A stretch of 64,000 bases of DNA from NCBI GenBank assembly GCA_033725935.1, contig MU867083.1, positions 186,001 to 250,000 of the forward strand, in the 5' to 3' direction. This DNA is from Cladorrhinum sp. PSN259 (taxonomy: Eukaryota > Ascomycota > Sordariomycetes > Sordariales > Podosporaceae). Of this stretch, positions 1 to 12,075 are shown piece by piece; within the stretch, counting starts at the first letter, position 1, and each line of letters starts with the position of its first letter. The notes below the pieces were generated by a model, which saw only the letters and a program-made list of their open reading frames with translations, was not told the DNA's origin and ran no database searches. Position numbers and translations under genes: made by a program.

Positions 1-433
1 ACAAGGAGGAGAGGTAAGAAGAGGATGGATTTGGGGACAAACATCTTTGAATGCACGTATACGACTAGTAATGGTTTCCTTCGTGATGTAGTGTTTTGTT
101 GCTGTTGTTCTGAGCTCAAGTTGATGTACCTTGCCCCGCTTCTGTTGTTTTTGTCTGTTCAGTTGTTGTACATGAAAACGGGGGTGCAATCGTGATGTCA
201 TTGTGCATTTATGTGATCTGCGAACTGGTTACATTTATTGCAGGCCTATCACATGCATTATTTCTGTCAAAGAATGTTTGTATAAGCCATGATGATTGTA
301 TTATTTGACAACACTGAAACACAAACGAAAAACATGTGCAACTAATAACAAAATGACAAAGATGTACTATAGGATACTTCCGTAAGAGTTACATCAAACT
401 CTAGATTGACCTGACTGACCACTAAGTGGCTCA
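1..433. other. Intergenic, no gene seen
   Basis: No supported reading frame, RNA gene or repeat. The stretch lies downstream of the minus-strand transporter pseudogene and probably holds its old 3' flank. Confidence 0.5.
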
Positions 434-2249
434 TCATTCAATCACTGGTTTTGTAGAAGTCACTACGTGATGAAGCTGTTGCCGAGAAGTCCACAGCCGG
501 GCGCGTTTACCGTACATGAACATCGGGACTGTGAAGAGGAGCACCATCAGCTGAATGACACCAATCCAGATGTATACCTGCCTGGAGCCTTCGCTTCGGA
601 GCCACTTGGTAATAAAGAGGCTAAAGATGAGTCCATGAAAGATATTCTTGCTGAAATTCAGCGTCACAAGGGCTTCGCCAGCAAACTGGCGGTAGCTGTC
701 AACACAGAACGCAATGGCAGTGGTTGAGCCAATGTTTACAGTATTATCTCAGTCAGTTTATGCATCAGTGGTAGTGGAGAACAAGGCCAACTCACAGTGC
801 ACAGCCGAACGAGATGATACCCAAAAACACGGTGGGAACGATCCAAAGATCCTTCTCCTGAGCACTCCATCCAAACCCATCAGACCCAGGACGGTGCAGA
901 TGATCACCGGTGCAGCCATGACAAGCCGGAATTCCGGTTCATATACACCATCGTTGCGCCGTGCCATAGCCCTCACAGTCCAGTCGGAGAGTTGTCCCGC
1001 CACTGCAGAGCCCAGTACACCGCCAACAAACGGCGAGATATATACGAGACCAGTCTGAAGCGCAGTAAAGTGGTATCTCCCCGAACGGCGATAGATGATA
1101 TCCATTGACTCTGAGATTTACAACCAGCCAGCCAATGCAACATTAGTATACAGCAGCTGACCATAGTATTGCTAGATAGACAAAGCGGAGAAACGGCCGG
1201 CAAGCAACCTGCAGCCATCGAGCTTCTTCCCGCAGACGACCACGTCACGGGCCAAGATGTGACGTAAAGGGTGCAGGAGGGTAGGACCGTAGGCGCTCTG
1301 TATATCGGTTTGCCGTGGTCTTGGCCAGTGGCGTCTGTTCTGATTGAACCTTTTCTGAATCAAGGAAACCAGAGTTGGCAAGTCCAGGGAAGTAGGGGCT
1401 TGCTTTTTCTGCCTCTTGAAACATAATGGCCACTGCTGGCAAGGTGGGCTCGGTCAGATCGAACAGCTCAGTAGGCTCCTCCGGCATCTTTTTGACGATT
1501 CCCTCCGCTCTTATCTCCCCTTCTTCCAGCTTCGGACCCGGTAAACCTCGGCTTGTCATTTTTGGCGGTAAATTAGCATTGGATATTGGTGATGGTGTGT
1601 TCTTGGCCACATTTCTATACCAGAATATTTCATGGCTGAAGAAGAAGAGAAGCGAACCGACAAAGCCAATCGCCATTGCCATGATCCAGAACGCCCACCT
1701 CCACCCAAGACTATTGATGATTGCGGCGCTCACAAGTGGCACCAGGTTCTTTCCTCCTAGCAACATCAGCGCATAGATGCCAATTCGAAATGCCCGCTCA
1801 TGTAAGAAGAACGTCTCGGCAATGCTTGCACTGAGCAGCGCCTCGACAGGGCTGACAGCAATACCCTGTACCACTCTAGCCACCAGCAACGACGAAAAGC
1901 TTGGACTTGGTGCGCACCAGACTGCTGTAAGGAGAAAGAGGGCGGCGCTCCCCAAGTATACGGGTCGCTTGCCGTAGATAATCGCCTTTGGGTTGATCAG
2001 AACGCATCCGACACCCAGTCCCAGAATGATGAGACCTGTTGTGAGCGACACATCAGTTATTGGAATGTCGTAGTCTTTAGAAATCTCGGTAAAGCCTACG
2101 GCGAGCAGTGGTGTTATGCCGCCACCAAGCATGCAGTAGAGACCGAGAGAAACGAGGGCGATATCACGACGCCAGCGGGGCCAGTTGAGAGGATCATTCG
2201 GCGAGTCGTCCGGCTGTGGCTCGAGAATAATGCGACCGTCGATCGTCAT
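434..2249 (-). pseudogene. MFS drug:H+ antiporter pseudogene
   Basis: The 5' part (2249 down to 1248) reads as a normal fungal major facilitator of the drug:H+ antiporter type. It has a cytosolic N-terminus with a DPLNWP signature, then six hydrophobic helices, and a polar central loop. The C-terminal half is recognisable but broken. There is an in-frame TGA at 1245-1247. The frame then changes near 1140, between a helix ending in WSAAVY and the next ending in LAGWL. A TAA follows at 1118-1120. A 1-nt loss near 880 occurs where GLMG should continue FGWSAQEKDLW. Finally, an intron with donor GTGAGT (about 805) has no AG acceptor before the next exon (GSTTAIAFCVDSYRQFAGEA). The last exon (667-434) is open. 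With this many lesions the gene is probably dead in this strain; one or two could be homopolymer sequencing errors. The ancestral role would be plasma-membrane export of toxic small molecules. Confidence 0.8.
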
Positions 2250-3002
2250 CTTTGGGGCAAGTGTCTCTCGTGTTTTCTCATGGCCCGAGTCTATGGTGTG
2301 GTCATCGACGAGAAGCAGTATGGAGCCTAGAGTGCGAAAAGATTGTCAAAACCATTGTCGCCACAAGAAGGAGATCTCTCCGGTTTGCGGCAGCGTACCA
2401 GGAACCTGGGTGGTATCTTTTGGTTTGAGTATCCCAAAGCTCCATTTTGGTATCACATCATGTCGTTCTCCGCCGTTCATAATGGATGTAATATTTTGCG
2501 CAAGGTAGCCACCTAGAAGGGGCCTGGATGGTGGAACGCCATGGATTTAGTACTTTGTTGTCAATATTAGTGCTCCAGGTGATTACTGAAGATCTTCAAC
2601 GTCTCTAGAGTATTGGCGCTTTCAGGTGCAAGCCGGAGGTTCTCCGAGAGGAAGCTATCAGGGTTCGCCTCGGGATCGGGCAGGCAGCCAGTGCATGCGC
2701 CGTCCGAACTCTCAGGAAACCCCGCCAGTGCGGCGGGAAAGTGCGTTGGGATCAGATCGATCTGCAACTGATTGCGCGGTAAATCTTGCCGGCGCCATCT
2801 TCGGACTCGATGCAACAGTCCAATGCCAATATCACACCACATCGACGACAGCTTTTGCGAAACAACCAACGAATGACATAACCGAAATTCCATGTTACTC
2901 CTATTATCCAATGCCTGAGCCTTCTGTCTATTTATGTAAAAGTGGGTATCTGCTAATTCCATGTTCCGACCCCGTCGCAATATTATCGTCCTTCGCTCTC
3001 CG
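2250..3002. other. Intergenic, no gene seen
   Basis: Two overlapping open frames of 130-149 codons lie on opposite strands at 2567-3018. Neither shows a recognisable domain, good start context or introns, so I do not call a gene. The region is the upstream side of the MFS pseudogene and the downstream side of the receptor gene. Confidence 0.45.
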
Positions 3003-4445
3003 TCATGCCCATGCATGAGCCCTGACCACCGCTTGGTTGCTGGCCAACTCCATGGGCTGCAGAGGCAGGTATGTTTCTGATGGGGGCCCCCCTCTCTCTT
3101 GCGTGTGAATAACTGTGGTTATTCGGATATTTGACTGCGAGTTTCGGCTGCCCTGGAACGACGACACCGTCATCTTGTTTCTCTGTCGGCTGTCTGATGG
3201 AGTGGTGTTATCTCCCAGCGAGATATGGTGAGATCGAATTCCTGAACCAGGCTCCGAGGCCCACCCCACCCGATGCAGAAAGTGGGTGATAAACAATCGG
3301 ATCCCTGGTAGACAGGCAGAGATGATACCAACGTCGACTTCCACCCCTGTCCAGATGGCAACCCTCGCGAGCGTGCCGGGCGGGTTGTTTGAGGTCTCAA
3401 TACCGCGAACGGCGAGGATCTTGAGGAAACTAAAAGTAACAACACCGATTCCGATCATCAGCATGAACGATATCCCAATCCGCTTCTTCAACGAAAGTTG
3501 CAATCGGGCCACATATGGCAGCGGCAGCAAAAGCACCCAGATATCTAGAACGATGCCGATAATGCTTCCACTCCACAGTATAGGATCCGAGGGTAGGCAG
3601 GTTCCACTCTGATTACCATCCCATCGCGTCCAGAAAAAAGGAATCGGCCGGCACTGGCAAGCTAGCAAAAGTCCGACGGCAATGGATATGAGAGTGTTCA
3701 ACACCATAGTCCCAATGATGATGGCCGGCCGCAGGTTTCCAATCGCAAATATTCGAAGATAGAAGAGAATGATCGAGTGTCGAAGCAATAAACGAGTCGC
3801 AATGTAAACCAGCTGAGCAGCATACAGGCTTGCAAATAAGTGGTCGATGTCATCGAACTTGACCGACCATATATCAGCACCGAGGCCATGGTCCTTCGTT
3901 TGGAAAGTTATCGCCGTGATTCCGATGGCACCAAACCAGCTCAGCGCCAAAAACGCATCGTCCCACCAAAACCTCCCCGATATGGTGAACCTGTTTGCAA
4001 AACGCATCGCCATCGCAATGGTCGCCACACACAACAGTGTTCCTAGCACCGGTAGAAATGTTCTATCGACATGTGGTGTAACACCACAGGCAGACTGTGT
4101 AACGTTCTGAGCGACTAAACGACCAGAGGCTATGCGTAAGCTTTTCATTTCGACTAGAAGTATACCTTGGACCAACGGGACAACTTACACAATGCCTCCC
4201 TCACGTGGCAAGCGGCTTTCATACACGTCTTTATCGCTTCTGCGAGTTTTGGTTCTGGCGGGTCGCATATTCCTCCTATCGCCCCTCCAACTTCGGTCGC
4301 CGCTTTGATCATACAGTTTCGCTACATCAATGTGTCAGCGGCTCGCAGGGCAGGCTGGAAGAGAAACCTTTATTTGACTCACAGCACATTCTGGCAGACT
4401 ACTCAACACCTGCAATGTGTCCGGCGTGGGGGTGGCCGGAGCCAT
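3003..4445 (-). CDS. CFEM/Pth11-like seven-helix receptor
   Basis: Three exons on the minus strand: 4445-4383, 4321-4189, then 4153-3003 (35-nt intron) or 4129-3003 (59-nt intron). Both options keep the frame, and the longer intron is the more usual size, giving about 440 aa. The N-terminus (residues about 18-65) is CFEM-like: LPECA, then a splice, NCMIKAA, GGIC, KTCMKAACHVREAL and TQSACG. Only six of the usual eight cysteines are visible, and no clear signal peptide precedes them. Seven hydrophobic segments of the fungal rhodopsin-like (SAT4/Pth11) family follow, with FWWDD after helix 2, CQCRPIPFFW in the middle, and a Ser/Thr-rich cytosolic tail. Relatives sense surface or host cues through G proteins in plant-associated fungi; the ligand here is unknown. 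Intron 1 has GTGAGT and TGTAG ends. Confidence 0.85.
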
Positions 4446-7400
4446 CGAGATGTCCCGCAGCTCGATTTATGGAATGGAAAACAGCTGCTGATATCCCGTA
4501 ATATGGCGCTCAGTTGTTGAAGAGGCTAAGAGAACGCCTCAATTCCAAGAACGGACGGGGGACCCTTTCCTTTTGAAGAGTTGGGGGGTCATTTCACGTC
4601 AGCATTGGATTGCGGCGTTGAGTTTCGCTAAGATCATGGCTTCTCGAGAACACAGATCCGGGGTAAACATTGAGCGGCGGGGGGGACAAAAGACATGACC
4701 GGCGTAACGGTCGGTCTCTTCCTTCACGTGGTCCCAAGCTGTCTGCGCCGCGAACTGTCTGCAGGATTGGCATGAACTAAGCATTGGTCAAGGTCCAACA
4801 TGTTGTCCTGTTTCTTCCAGGGTCCACCACTCAACAACTTAGCTTGGTGCTCAAGCGGATATCAGGACCTGCCAGAGCTACAAGGTAAAAGGGCTAGGGC
4901 TCATTGGCCAAGACGATCCGGGATGCGGCAGCTGTCGCGAATTTCCCAGTTTCCCGGGTTGAAAGACGTAGCTCGTAGACCAACATCAAATCAGCGTTGA
5001 TCAGTCATGAGGCGAAAACCATGGGCATCGGGCATGTCGGCTCGTTGAATTTTGCAGCGTTACTGTTCACCAACGCGCAGGTGGCACAAAATTGCAAAAG
5101 CTAGGCTAACAGACTCCTGTTGGCTGACCATTCTCGCTGTGCCTCGTAAACGTGCTTCGCCGCACCACTGGACCTTGGAGTCTCAACAATTGTGGCAATG
5201 GAGGTGTTTCCTGTTTAGGTCCAAGTGCACGGGAGTGGCGCAAAAGAGAATAGGGCCTCGCGGGCCTTGGCGTGGTGTTGGGCGGTAGGTAACATTGGCA
5301 GAGTTGTTGAAACAAAAAGGAACGCAGAAGTACGCGACAGACGAGCCGCGCCATTCTCCAAACCATAAATCCGGTGCCTGGACCAGCTCTTACCCGCATA
5401 CGGACTCCCCGATCTGATTCCAACTCATCTCAATGTGGGGTTTACTGTGACCTTGAGAACAATATCACCGTCTAGAATTGATAAGCGATTCTCATGAGCC
5501 AGGAAATGGGGAATTAAGGCCAAGAATAGCTTTTCACCTTCCTGATTGATCCACCATCTCTCCAACATCATCGACCGTCGACAACGAGTTTGGCATCCCC
5601 AGTTCGACACGCCTCTCTCTGAGTGCTTACTCTTCCTCTCAGGTATTTTCACTATGATCTGGACATTGGATATGATTTTCTCTTTATCCTCGTATTGCTT
5701 CTTCATAGGGTCAACTGAACGCCTGCACGCTGCCTCGACTGCGCCGGAATCCCTTCCTCAAGTTTTAACCCCAGCGGATGAGCACAAAGATAAAACGGCA
5801 ATGCAACCCTATCAATCTATTAATTTATCTTTGCGGGTTTGACCGCCATCAGTTTCCTAGAGTTGCAGAAGAAACGGTTTGCAAGTTGTATCAGCGATTG
5901 TTTGGTCGATCCAACTGCCAGTTGGCAACTGGGCTCAGCAGGAATCCCGCCGAATATGAACCGCAGAAGGATTCAATCTGCCATCTGGCCGAAGTTGAAC
6001 ACCAGAGAATATCAGCATCATATCAATTAATTTCACTCCAAAGATCAAGAAGTTCCTGACCGGGTGCCTTTCGGTATCTCGAATCCCGCAGCTACAGTAT
6101 ACGCTACTGCCCCCAACTCGACCTCCGAGCTTGCCGACAGTCAGCCATTGTTGTTTTGCCAGTTCAAACGAAGTTAACGGCTTCGGTAAACTCACAAATG
6201 CGTCTCTTTACACATAATAGGCATAACTCTAACCCAGCATCCTAAGCCAAAGAAAAGGGAGGGAGAGGGGTAAAACCCTCCTTTTCGCAACACAAGATAT
6301 CATCAGTTAATAATCCAAGACAGTGTCTCTGAGCAAATGAAACCTGCCAAACGGCTTGAAATCAAACACACTAACACTGTACAACGACGGTCTTTCACAC
6401 CTTCAACACCACTGCGTTCAACGTAGGAACCGTGCTGACCCCCGGCCCCCACACCATAACACCACACAGGATCCGCCTTTGTGCGCAGGTCATACGCGAC
6501 CCGTTGCAGTAAAGATAAAAACTCAGGTGCGGTGCGGCACATACACACACACAAAAACACAAACGGCCCGGGTTCACCGACGTTGTCACCGACAAGAAGG
6601 TTACTACCGAACAATCGTGCACACCCACCGACTAGAGGTGACCTGAGGGCTCGTTATATCCGGTTGGGATGACTGAGATTTTTTTGGCCCCCAATACAAA
6701 ACGTATTTGGTATGATTGCTTGGTTCGATCATTGCAATTCCAAACAACATTTGGATGTAATTCAGATAATGCCTGCCAAGCCACTATGCATTCCTGATTT
6801 AATATACATATACTCCGAGTCTGTTCATTTTCAACTTGATGGAGAAAGAGGTGATGACTACAGCTACAGCCTTACTACGCCTTTATCACGAACGTTTCAA
6901 TAGGCGGGGGTGGAGGCGTTGCATAAGGTGCAGTGCCGAGCGTGTGCGTAAGAAGTGACACAAAGTTGGGGAATCCATCCATCCGCCTTTGTGTAGCAGT
7001 TACCTAGTCCCTGCTACTTGGGGAGCTTCAGTTGGCAAAGTTCTTTGTAAATAAATGGAATTCATTTGCTGTAGTGCAAACTTTCTTTTCGGCTCGCTGC
7101 CTATGTACATACCTGCGATGCAACGTTTAACGAGTTTGAGGATTGGGGATCGACTCACGCGTGACAAATTTGACAAAGACCCGGACCGAAGGAGTTGGAG
7201 GAAACTCTCGGCTCACGGGGATATACAAGCGTCAGTAATTGCGGGCCGATGGTGGGTGGTTGGTGAGAGGTTGTACTGCTTTGAAGGGGTGTGGTGAGAT
7301 CGGGTATGACTATCGCCAAAGATGATGCGGCCTGGCCCCCCATGTATCCATCTCGCCGCGGTTCCAACTTGCAAGAGAATTTTTCTTTTCTTTGGCTCTT

Positions 7401-9177
7401 TTTCTTCTTCCCCTTTCTTTTTTGCTCTTTCTATTTTCCTTGTTCTCTATCTTCTTTTTCCCGCTACTCTTTTGATATGAGGCATCATGACGAAGAGTTT
7501 GGCTGCTGAGCGTGAGATATATGGCAACTCGATGGACAACTTGGTAGCCTGGAAGGCACGACATGGCAGATAGCCGCGTGAGATTAGGGTAGTAATTTGA
7601 GCTAGGGTTAGGAAGCTCGGGAAGATAGCTCCATGGCGATGGGTCACCTGATGTTCAGCATCTCAGCTTGCAAAATTGAACGTCAATTGGTTGCTTCATG
7701 AATGTGGTTAATGCGTTTGGGGGGGGGGGGGGGGGCGTCTCTCTTTTTGGTAAAATATTAAAAATTTAGCTGGACGTATGTAGATTCGGGGAAAATTAAA
7801 GCTAAAAAATCCCGGAAAAGCCCCAAACGGCCCAANNNNNNNNNNGAGACCCCGACCCCCCCCCCCGCCTGCGGGGGGGGGGGGGGGGGGCGGGCGGGGG
7901 GGGGGGGGGGGCCCCCCCCCCCCCCCCCCGTCTCTCTTTTGGGTCATATAGTAAAGATTGAGCTGGACGTATGTAGCTGAGCGTCAGATTAAGGCTCTCA
8001 TAGCGCGGAAGAGGCCGAAAGGGCAGAACAGAACATAGAAGATCTCCCGATTCCCAACAAAATGTCGCCCTTCCAGTTACCCTGAAACTTGAAGCCTAAG
8101 ATCTTAAAAGTTCTCAAGATCAACACTACTTTAAGCTTTGCTCTGCTGTCAATGCTTCAAAGGAGTTGTGACGCGGAGTTCAAGAACAATCGCCATGACT
8201 CGAGCATTCTCTCCTCCAGCTCTAAGAACCTCCCTAATTACCTTACTATCATTCTGCGTCTCAGAACTACCGCCTATTCAAGTCTGTTACCTCTATTAAG
8301 CTCAGGCTGTCAGTTTGCTAAGTCCCCGTTTTTAAACGGCAAGTTCAAGCGGCATTGTATCTCTGAAATCTAGGGCATCCCTTTGAGCATCTCCTCACGG
8401 AGCTGTCAAACGATCTCACATTCCTTTTGAGTGCAGCGGCACACACAGCAGTCCTATACTCGCCTCATTGAGCGTTGACGTCTGCACCTTTGATAAAAAA
8501 ATATTTTTGTTCTGGATAGTTACTCTTGCGCTCGACACTCCAAAAACCCTCCTGCGGCACTGCGTTTTATTTTCTCTCGCAGAGGTGTAATCGGGAGGAA
8601 AGATCGAAGAACCATTCGGTTATACTATAGAAACGAAACAAAACCCATTTAGGTACTCCACTCGACGTTGGCCAAAGACGATAGCATGTTTAGATACTCG
8701 TCGCAAAGCACTCGCTGCCTGTGCTCCCCGACCTCAGTTACCGGTGCCGGTCGTGTCTTTCCGCTCAGTGAGCTCTGTGATGGAAGGCATTTTGTAAGGA
8801 AGGCCTGTAAACCAATTAAAAACGTAGGGGTTGGGCCACTGAGTTTCTTAGCGGGCGGTTGACGTCACTTCCATTGTTAGTAGTTACCGCCCTGCGCAAG
8901 ACCCATCCCGTATTATACTAGAAAAGGTGAAATTAAATTAAGTTCGAGGTACAAAGTAACTGTTCTTCAGCTGAAACTTTACCGACTATCCCTATAACTG
9001 ATCCAAAACGTAGCAAAGTCATGTCGCCTGGGCTTCTGCTTCCTCACGTGATTTCGCGTCCAGGCCCAGGCCCGTCAAGCACCAGCGGTGCAAGCTGCAT
9101 CTAATCGTTTGCCCAACGCCACAGACAGACAACTGGCCGTGTTGTCCCAATACGCCTCTGCCCCTCATCCCTTCACC
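4446..9177. other. 4.7-kb gene-free region with assembly gap
   Basis: No open frame in this interval resembles a protein family, and none shows convincing splice-linked continuity. A pyrimidine (C/T) tract runs at about 7379-7470. The interval contains a 10-N gap at 7836-7845 surrounded by long G and C runs (7719-7735 and about 7853-7930). Short telomere-like words such as TAGGGTTAGG near 7605 occur once only. It may hold promoters of the flanking receptor and nuclease-like genes, but no element can be assigned. Confidence 0.5.
7836..7845. other. Assembly gap (10 N)
   Basis: Ten N bases mark a scaffold join of arbitrary length. The sequence on the left (7736-7835) is a corrupted copy of the sequence on the right (7930-8022). 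Both begin CGTCTCTCTTTT and share GCTGGACGTATGTAG, and both sit beside G/C homopolymers. The left copy therefore looks like a low-quality read end rather than genome. Confidence 0.9.
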
Positions 9178-10634
9178 ATGTCCAACAACCCTGCCATCTA
9201 TAGCTGGCTATCCACCCTGCCTGATTGCTACGGAGGCCATCGCAGCGAGACGACGTCCGTCAAGCCCAACCTGAAGCGCCCCCGCGAGCTCGAAATGACA
9301 ACCCCTCCGGCTTCGGCCGCGCGGACCCGAAGCCTGTCGCCCAGTCACAAGAAGCGAAAGATTGACGATAGCAAAGCGAAAGCCATGTACCTGATCCGGA
9401 TCCCGACGCGACACCCCGATCGGGTCAATCCCAACGTACATCAATCACCACCCTCTCAATGCGAACGGCTTTCCCCCCGTCCTCCAGCCTGAATTCTTCC
9501 TCTGCTGCATCCATCGAATCCGACCACCGAGATAGTAGCTCTAAAGATTCCCGCCGTGCCACCAGCCCTGTCAAGAACATCATTGGGTTACAGCGCCTCG
9601 ACAAACCCGTCCTGTTCGGCCCGTTCGACGACAATGCCGGGGTGAGACTCCCTGAAGACGTGCGGCAGCTCTATTACGACATCCTCGCTGTTACGAAATA
9701 CCAGACAGGCATCTATCCCGCCGAGATTCGCACAGAGATTGAAGGTCTGGATGCGGGTCATCCACCCCCAGAGTTTGTCTACCGGAGACCTGAGGAAGTA
9801 AATGATGAAGACCGGGAACGCTTTTTCGACTACCTTCCCATCTCGGCTCTATTTGCCGGCACCGCAGAGGGTACCTCATTTCAGACACGCATCGCTTATG
9901 CCGAGTTTTATAAGGTCCGCAGCATCAAAGACCGCGCAAACGAGTGCTTGGCTCTCCGTCGCGCCGAGGCGGCGTGGAACGCAAAAGTCCACGAACCACT
10001 ATTAGAGCTTGCCTTGTCGAGCCGACGTATGTCTGTTATATGCGAGAACGTAACGGCGGCTAGGATTCTGCCCTGCTTTCTTCCACGCCTCATTACGGGC
10101 GAGGTGGCCGAAAGCAAAATGGTGGATTTCGTGCTGGCGCCTAACCTCGGTTCGGAGTCATCGCTCGACTTTGCTATTCAGAATAAGCTTGTCGAGCTGG
10201 CCAAGCGAATGAAGTCCTCGGGACTCGTTTCGGCCCATCTCTATGTTAACCAAACCGACTATCCCCCCTTAATGCGCTCTCCTGCGGCCGTGACTATAGA
10301 GACTAAGGTAGCTGGGGCGAGTCTCGAGGAAGGACGGCTGCAGCTGGCGATATGGACAGCAGCTTGGTATAAGCGGATGGAAACACTCGGTATCGGCGGC
10401 GGAAAATCAGGCCCGCAGTTGCCTACATTGCCGCTCATTCTAACCCACGATCACGAGTGGTTTCTTTACTTTGCAGTCGATCGCCTTGACAAGATCGAGA
10501 TCTTTGGCCCCATGCAGATCGGCATGACTGACAACCTTCCAAACATTTACCAGCTGCTTGCCGTACTTCGCTTCCTCGGGGTTTGGGTCGATACCACCTT
10601 TCGCAATTGGGTCATCAGTGCATTTCATCCCTAG
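9178..10634 (+). CDS. PD-(D/E)XK nuclease-like domain protein, frameshifted
   Basis: About 485 aa. The start at 9178 (MSNNPAIYSWLSTLP) is chosen because it matches the short W-containing N-terminus usual for this fungal family; an upstream in-frame ATG would only add low-complexity sequence. A basic, Ser/Pro-rich region with KRPRE and KKRKI, likely nuclear targeting, covers residues 35-65. The frame then shifts near 9390: PDPDATPRSG continues in the +2 frame. One extra C in the CC at 9390-9391 would restore it. The remaining frame (to 10634) carries the nuclease-like core: an acidic residue in MVDFVLAP, then IETKVAG as the E-x-K element, followed by EEGRLQLAIWTAAW. The family is common in Sordariomycetes and its substrate is not established. 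The gene is intronless. Either a homopolymer sequencing error or a true frameshift is possible. Confidence 0.75.
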
Positions 10635-12075
10635 ACGTGATTAAATACTCCCTCAAATTCAGGCTGTGATATCTTCCCGGGTGCTACGAGCCAGCCCATC
10701 TCGTAATCGTAGTTACAGCGCTCATCATTATGATGTGAAGCTTTTGGCGTCAACACGAGCTCCTACACTCGTCAGCGAAACAGCAACGAATCCACTGAAT
10801 GGTACCTCAAGCCCTGGGCCAGCGCTGGCGCGCAGAGCACTGAGGATGGCGGGAGACCCTTTGCTGCCTCGGGACCGCCCTGCGGCCAGTGAGCGGGGGG
10901 GGGGATTACGCTCAGTGCGTAAACCCACCTTACCGCTTTGCATGTAGTTAGACGAGGCGTTAATCCTTAAGATCTTGCCAATACGTAGCAGGTGGCTCCA
11001 GGATTGTAGTTGCTTCTCCACCACTGGCCAGTCTGTTTGAAACTCCTGGAAGTATTTTGTGATATCTCCCTCGGACCGGTTGGTTCCAGAAATGACGATC
11101 GTCGTTGTATCGGCTCCAAATTGCTTGCCCATCGATTGGAAGATGTCGCTAAGCTTGGGCGTCGACTCCTTATTCAAAAGTCATTTGAAGCTTGCAGGGA
11201 TATGCTTTATAGCTAGTATCATCTCTAAGTATGGTGTCAAACCTATTACTAGTAAGCGATATCTCCTGTAAATCTCTCTGGTCTGCTATATACGCTAGCT
11301 ATCCACACTTGGAGCTCTCGCTCGTATCTCTTGCTGCTATTTAAACTTGACTTTCTTCGGACCGGATGAGGGTTATATTTCAAGTGGTCTACTGTAAATC
11401 TATTCTGTAATGCTGGTCGGATCAGTTCGTCTATTCCCTATCGCCTCTTTTCAGTATCTATTATATCGATAGCAATAGGTTACCTATACACTAGGGCTCT
11501 TTGGCAGGCAAAAAATGAAAAGGTGGATTATCTTTGCTCGATGATAACCTTCTGTAGTAGGAGAAAAAGACGAGATGTTACTGAAATTTAGGGATAATTC
11601 AGGAGCAGAGGGAGAGGTATGGTGGCACGCTCATAAGGACGCGCCTATGCTGGGGGGGAAGGGCACCTATATTCCACTTTGATCCTTGAGAACAGGGCAA
11701 CTTTTTTGATCCCCCAGATTTCGGTGGGCGTTGGCAGGTGCACGCAGGATGTGCACAGGTGTGCCCTGGTTTGTCTAATGCTCCATTGGTGCAAAACGTC
11801 GAGATTCGGAACAGGTTCAAGACATATCAGCATCATCAGGGGCGAGAGGGATCCGGGTTAATGGTTTACACAGATGATATGACGTACAGACTCACAGTTT
11901 GTTCCATCCTGAAGGAATGAGAGAAATTCGAAAATGTATTCTACATGTAACGTTCGGTTGGAGTGAGAAACCAGATCGTCCGGATAACGTTGTTATCATA
12001 ATAGAGAAAGAGACCAGCAGAAACCTCAATATCTAATTTCCCATTCAAGGTTCTATCTTCAACATAATGTCTTGC
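10635..12075. other. Decayed intergenic stretch
   Basis: Mostly without coding signal apart from the fragment listed separately at 10930-11177. A ten-G run at about 10895-10904 interrupts the frame of that fragment. From 11200 to 11570 the sequence is fairly AT-rich with many short TAGTA/CTATA words, as in old, mutated repeats, but no terminal repeats or transposase motif can be seen. Confidence 0.4.
10930..11177 (-). pseudogene. Fragment of fungal hypothetical protein
   Basis: An open minus-strand piece of about 80 residues has an amphipathic, charge-patterned composition. It includes SEGDITKYFQEFQTDWPVVE followed by LQSWSHLLRIGKILRI. The spacing (Dw..ve....W..L...GK.LRI) resembles the C-terminal end of a family of large fungal hypothetical proteins that I recall only vaguely. 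It has no start, no partner exon and no C-terminus, and it runs into a G homopolymer. A gene relic is the most economical reading; the function is unknown. Confidence 0.3.

Noticed and set aside
2567..3018. Overlapping 130- and 149-codon frames on opposite strands
   Set aside because: Neither has domain, splice or start support, and the minus one overlaps the receptor's last codons.
7708..7947. Proline/glycine-rich frame spanning the gap
   Set aside because: Made only of G/C homopolymers and N bases at the assembly join.
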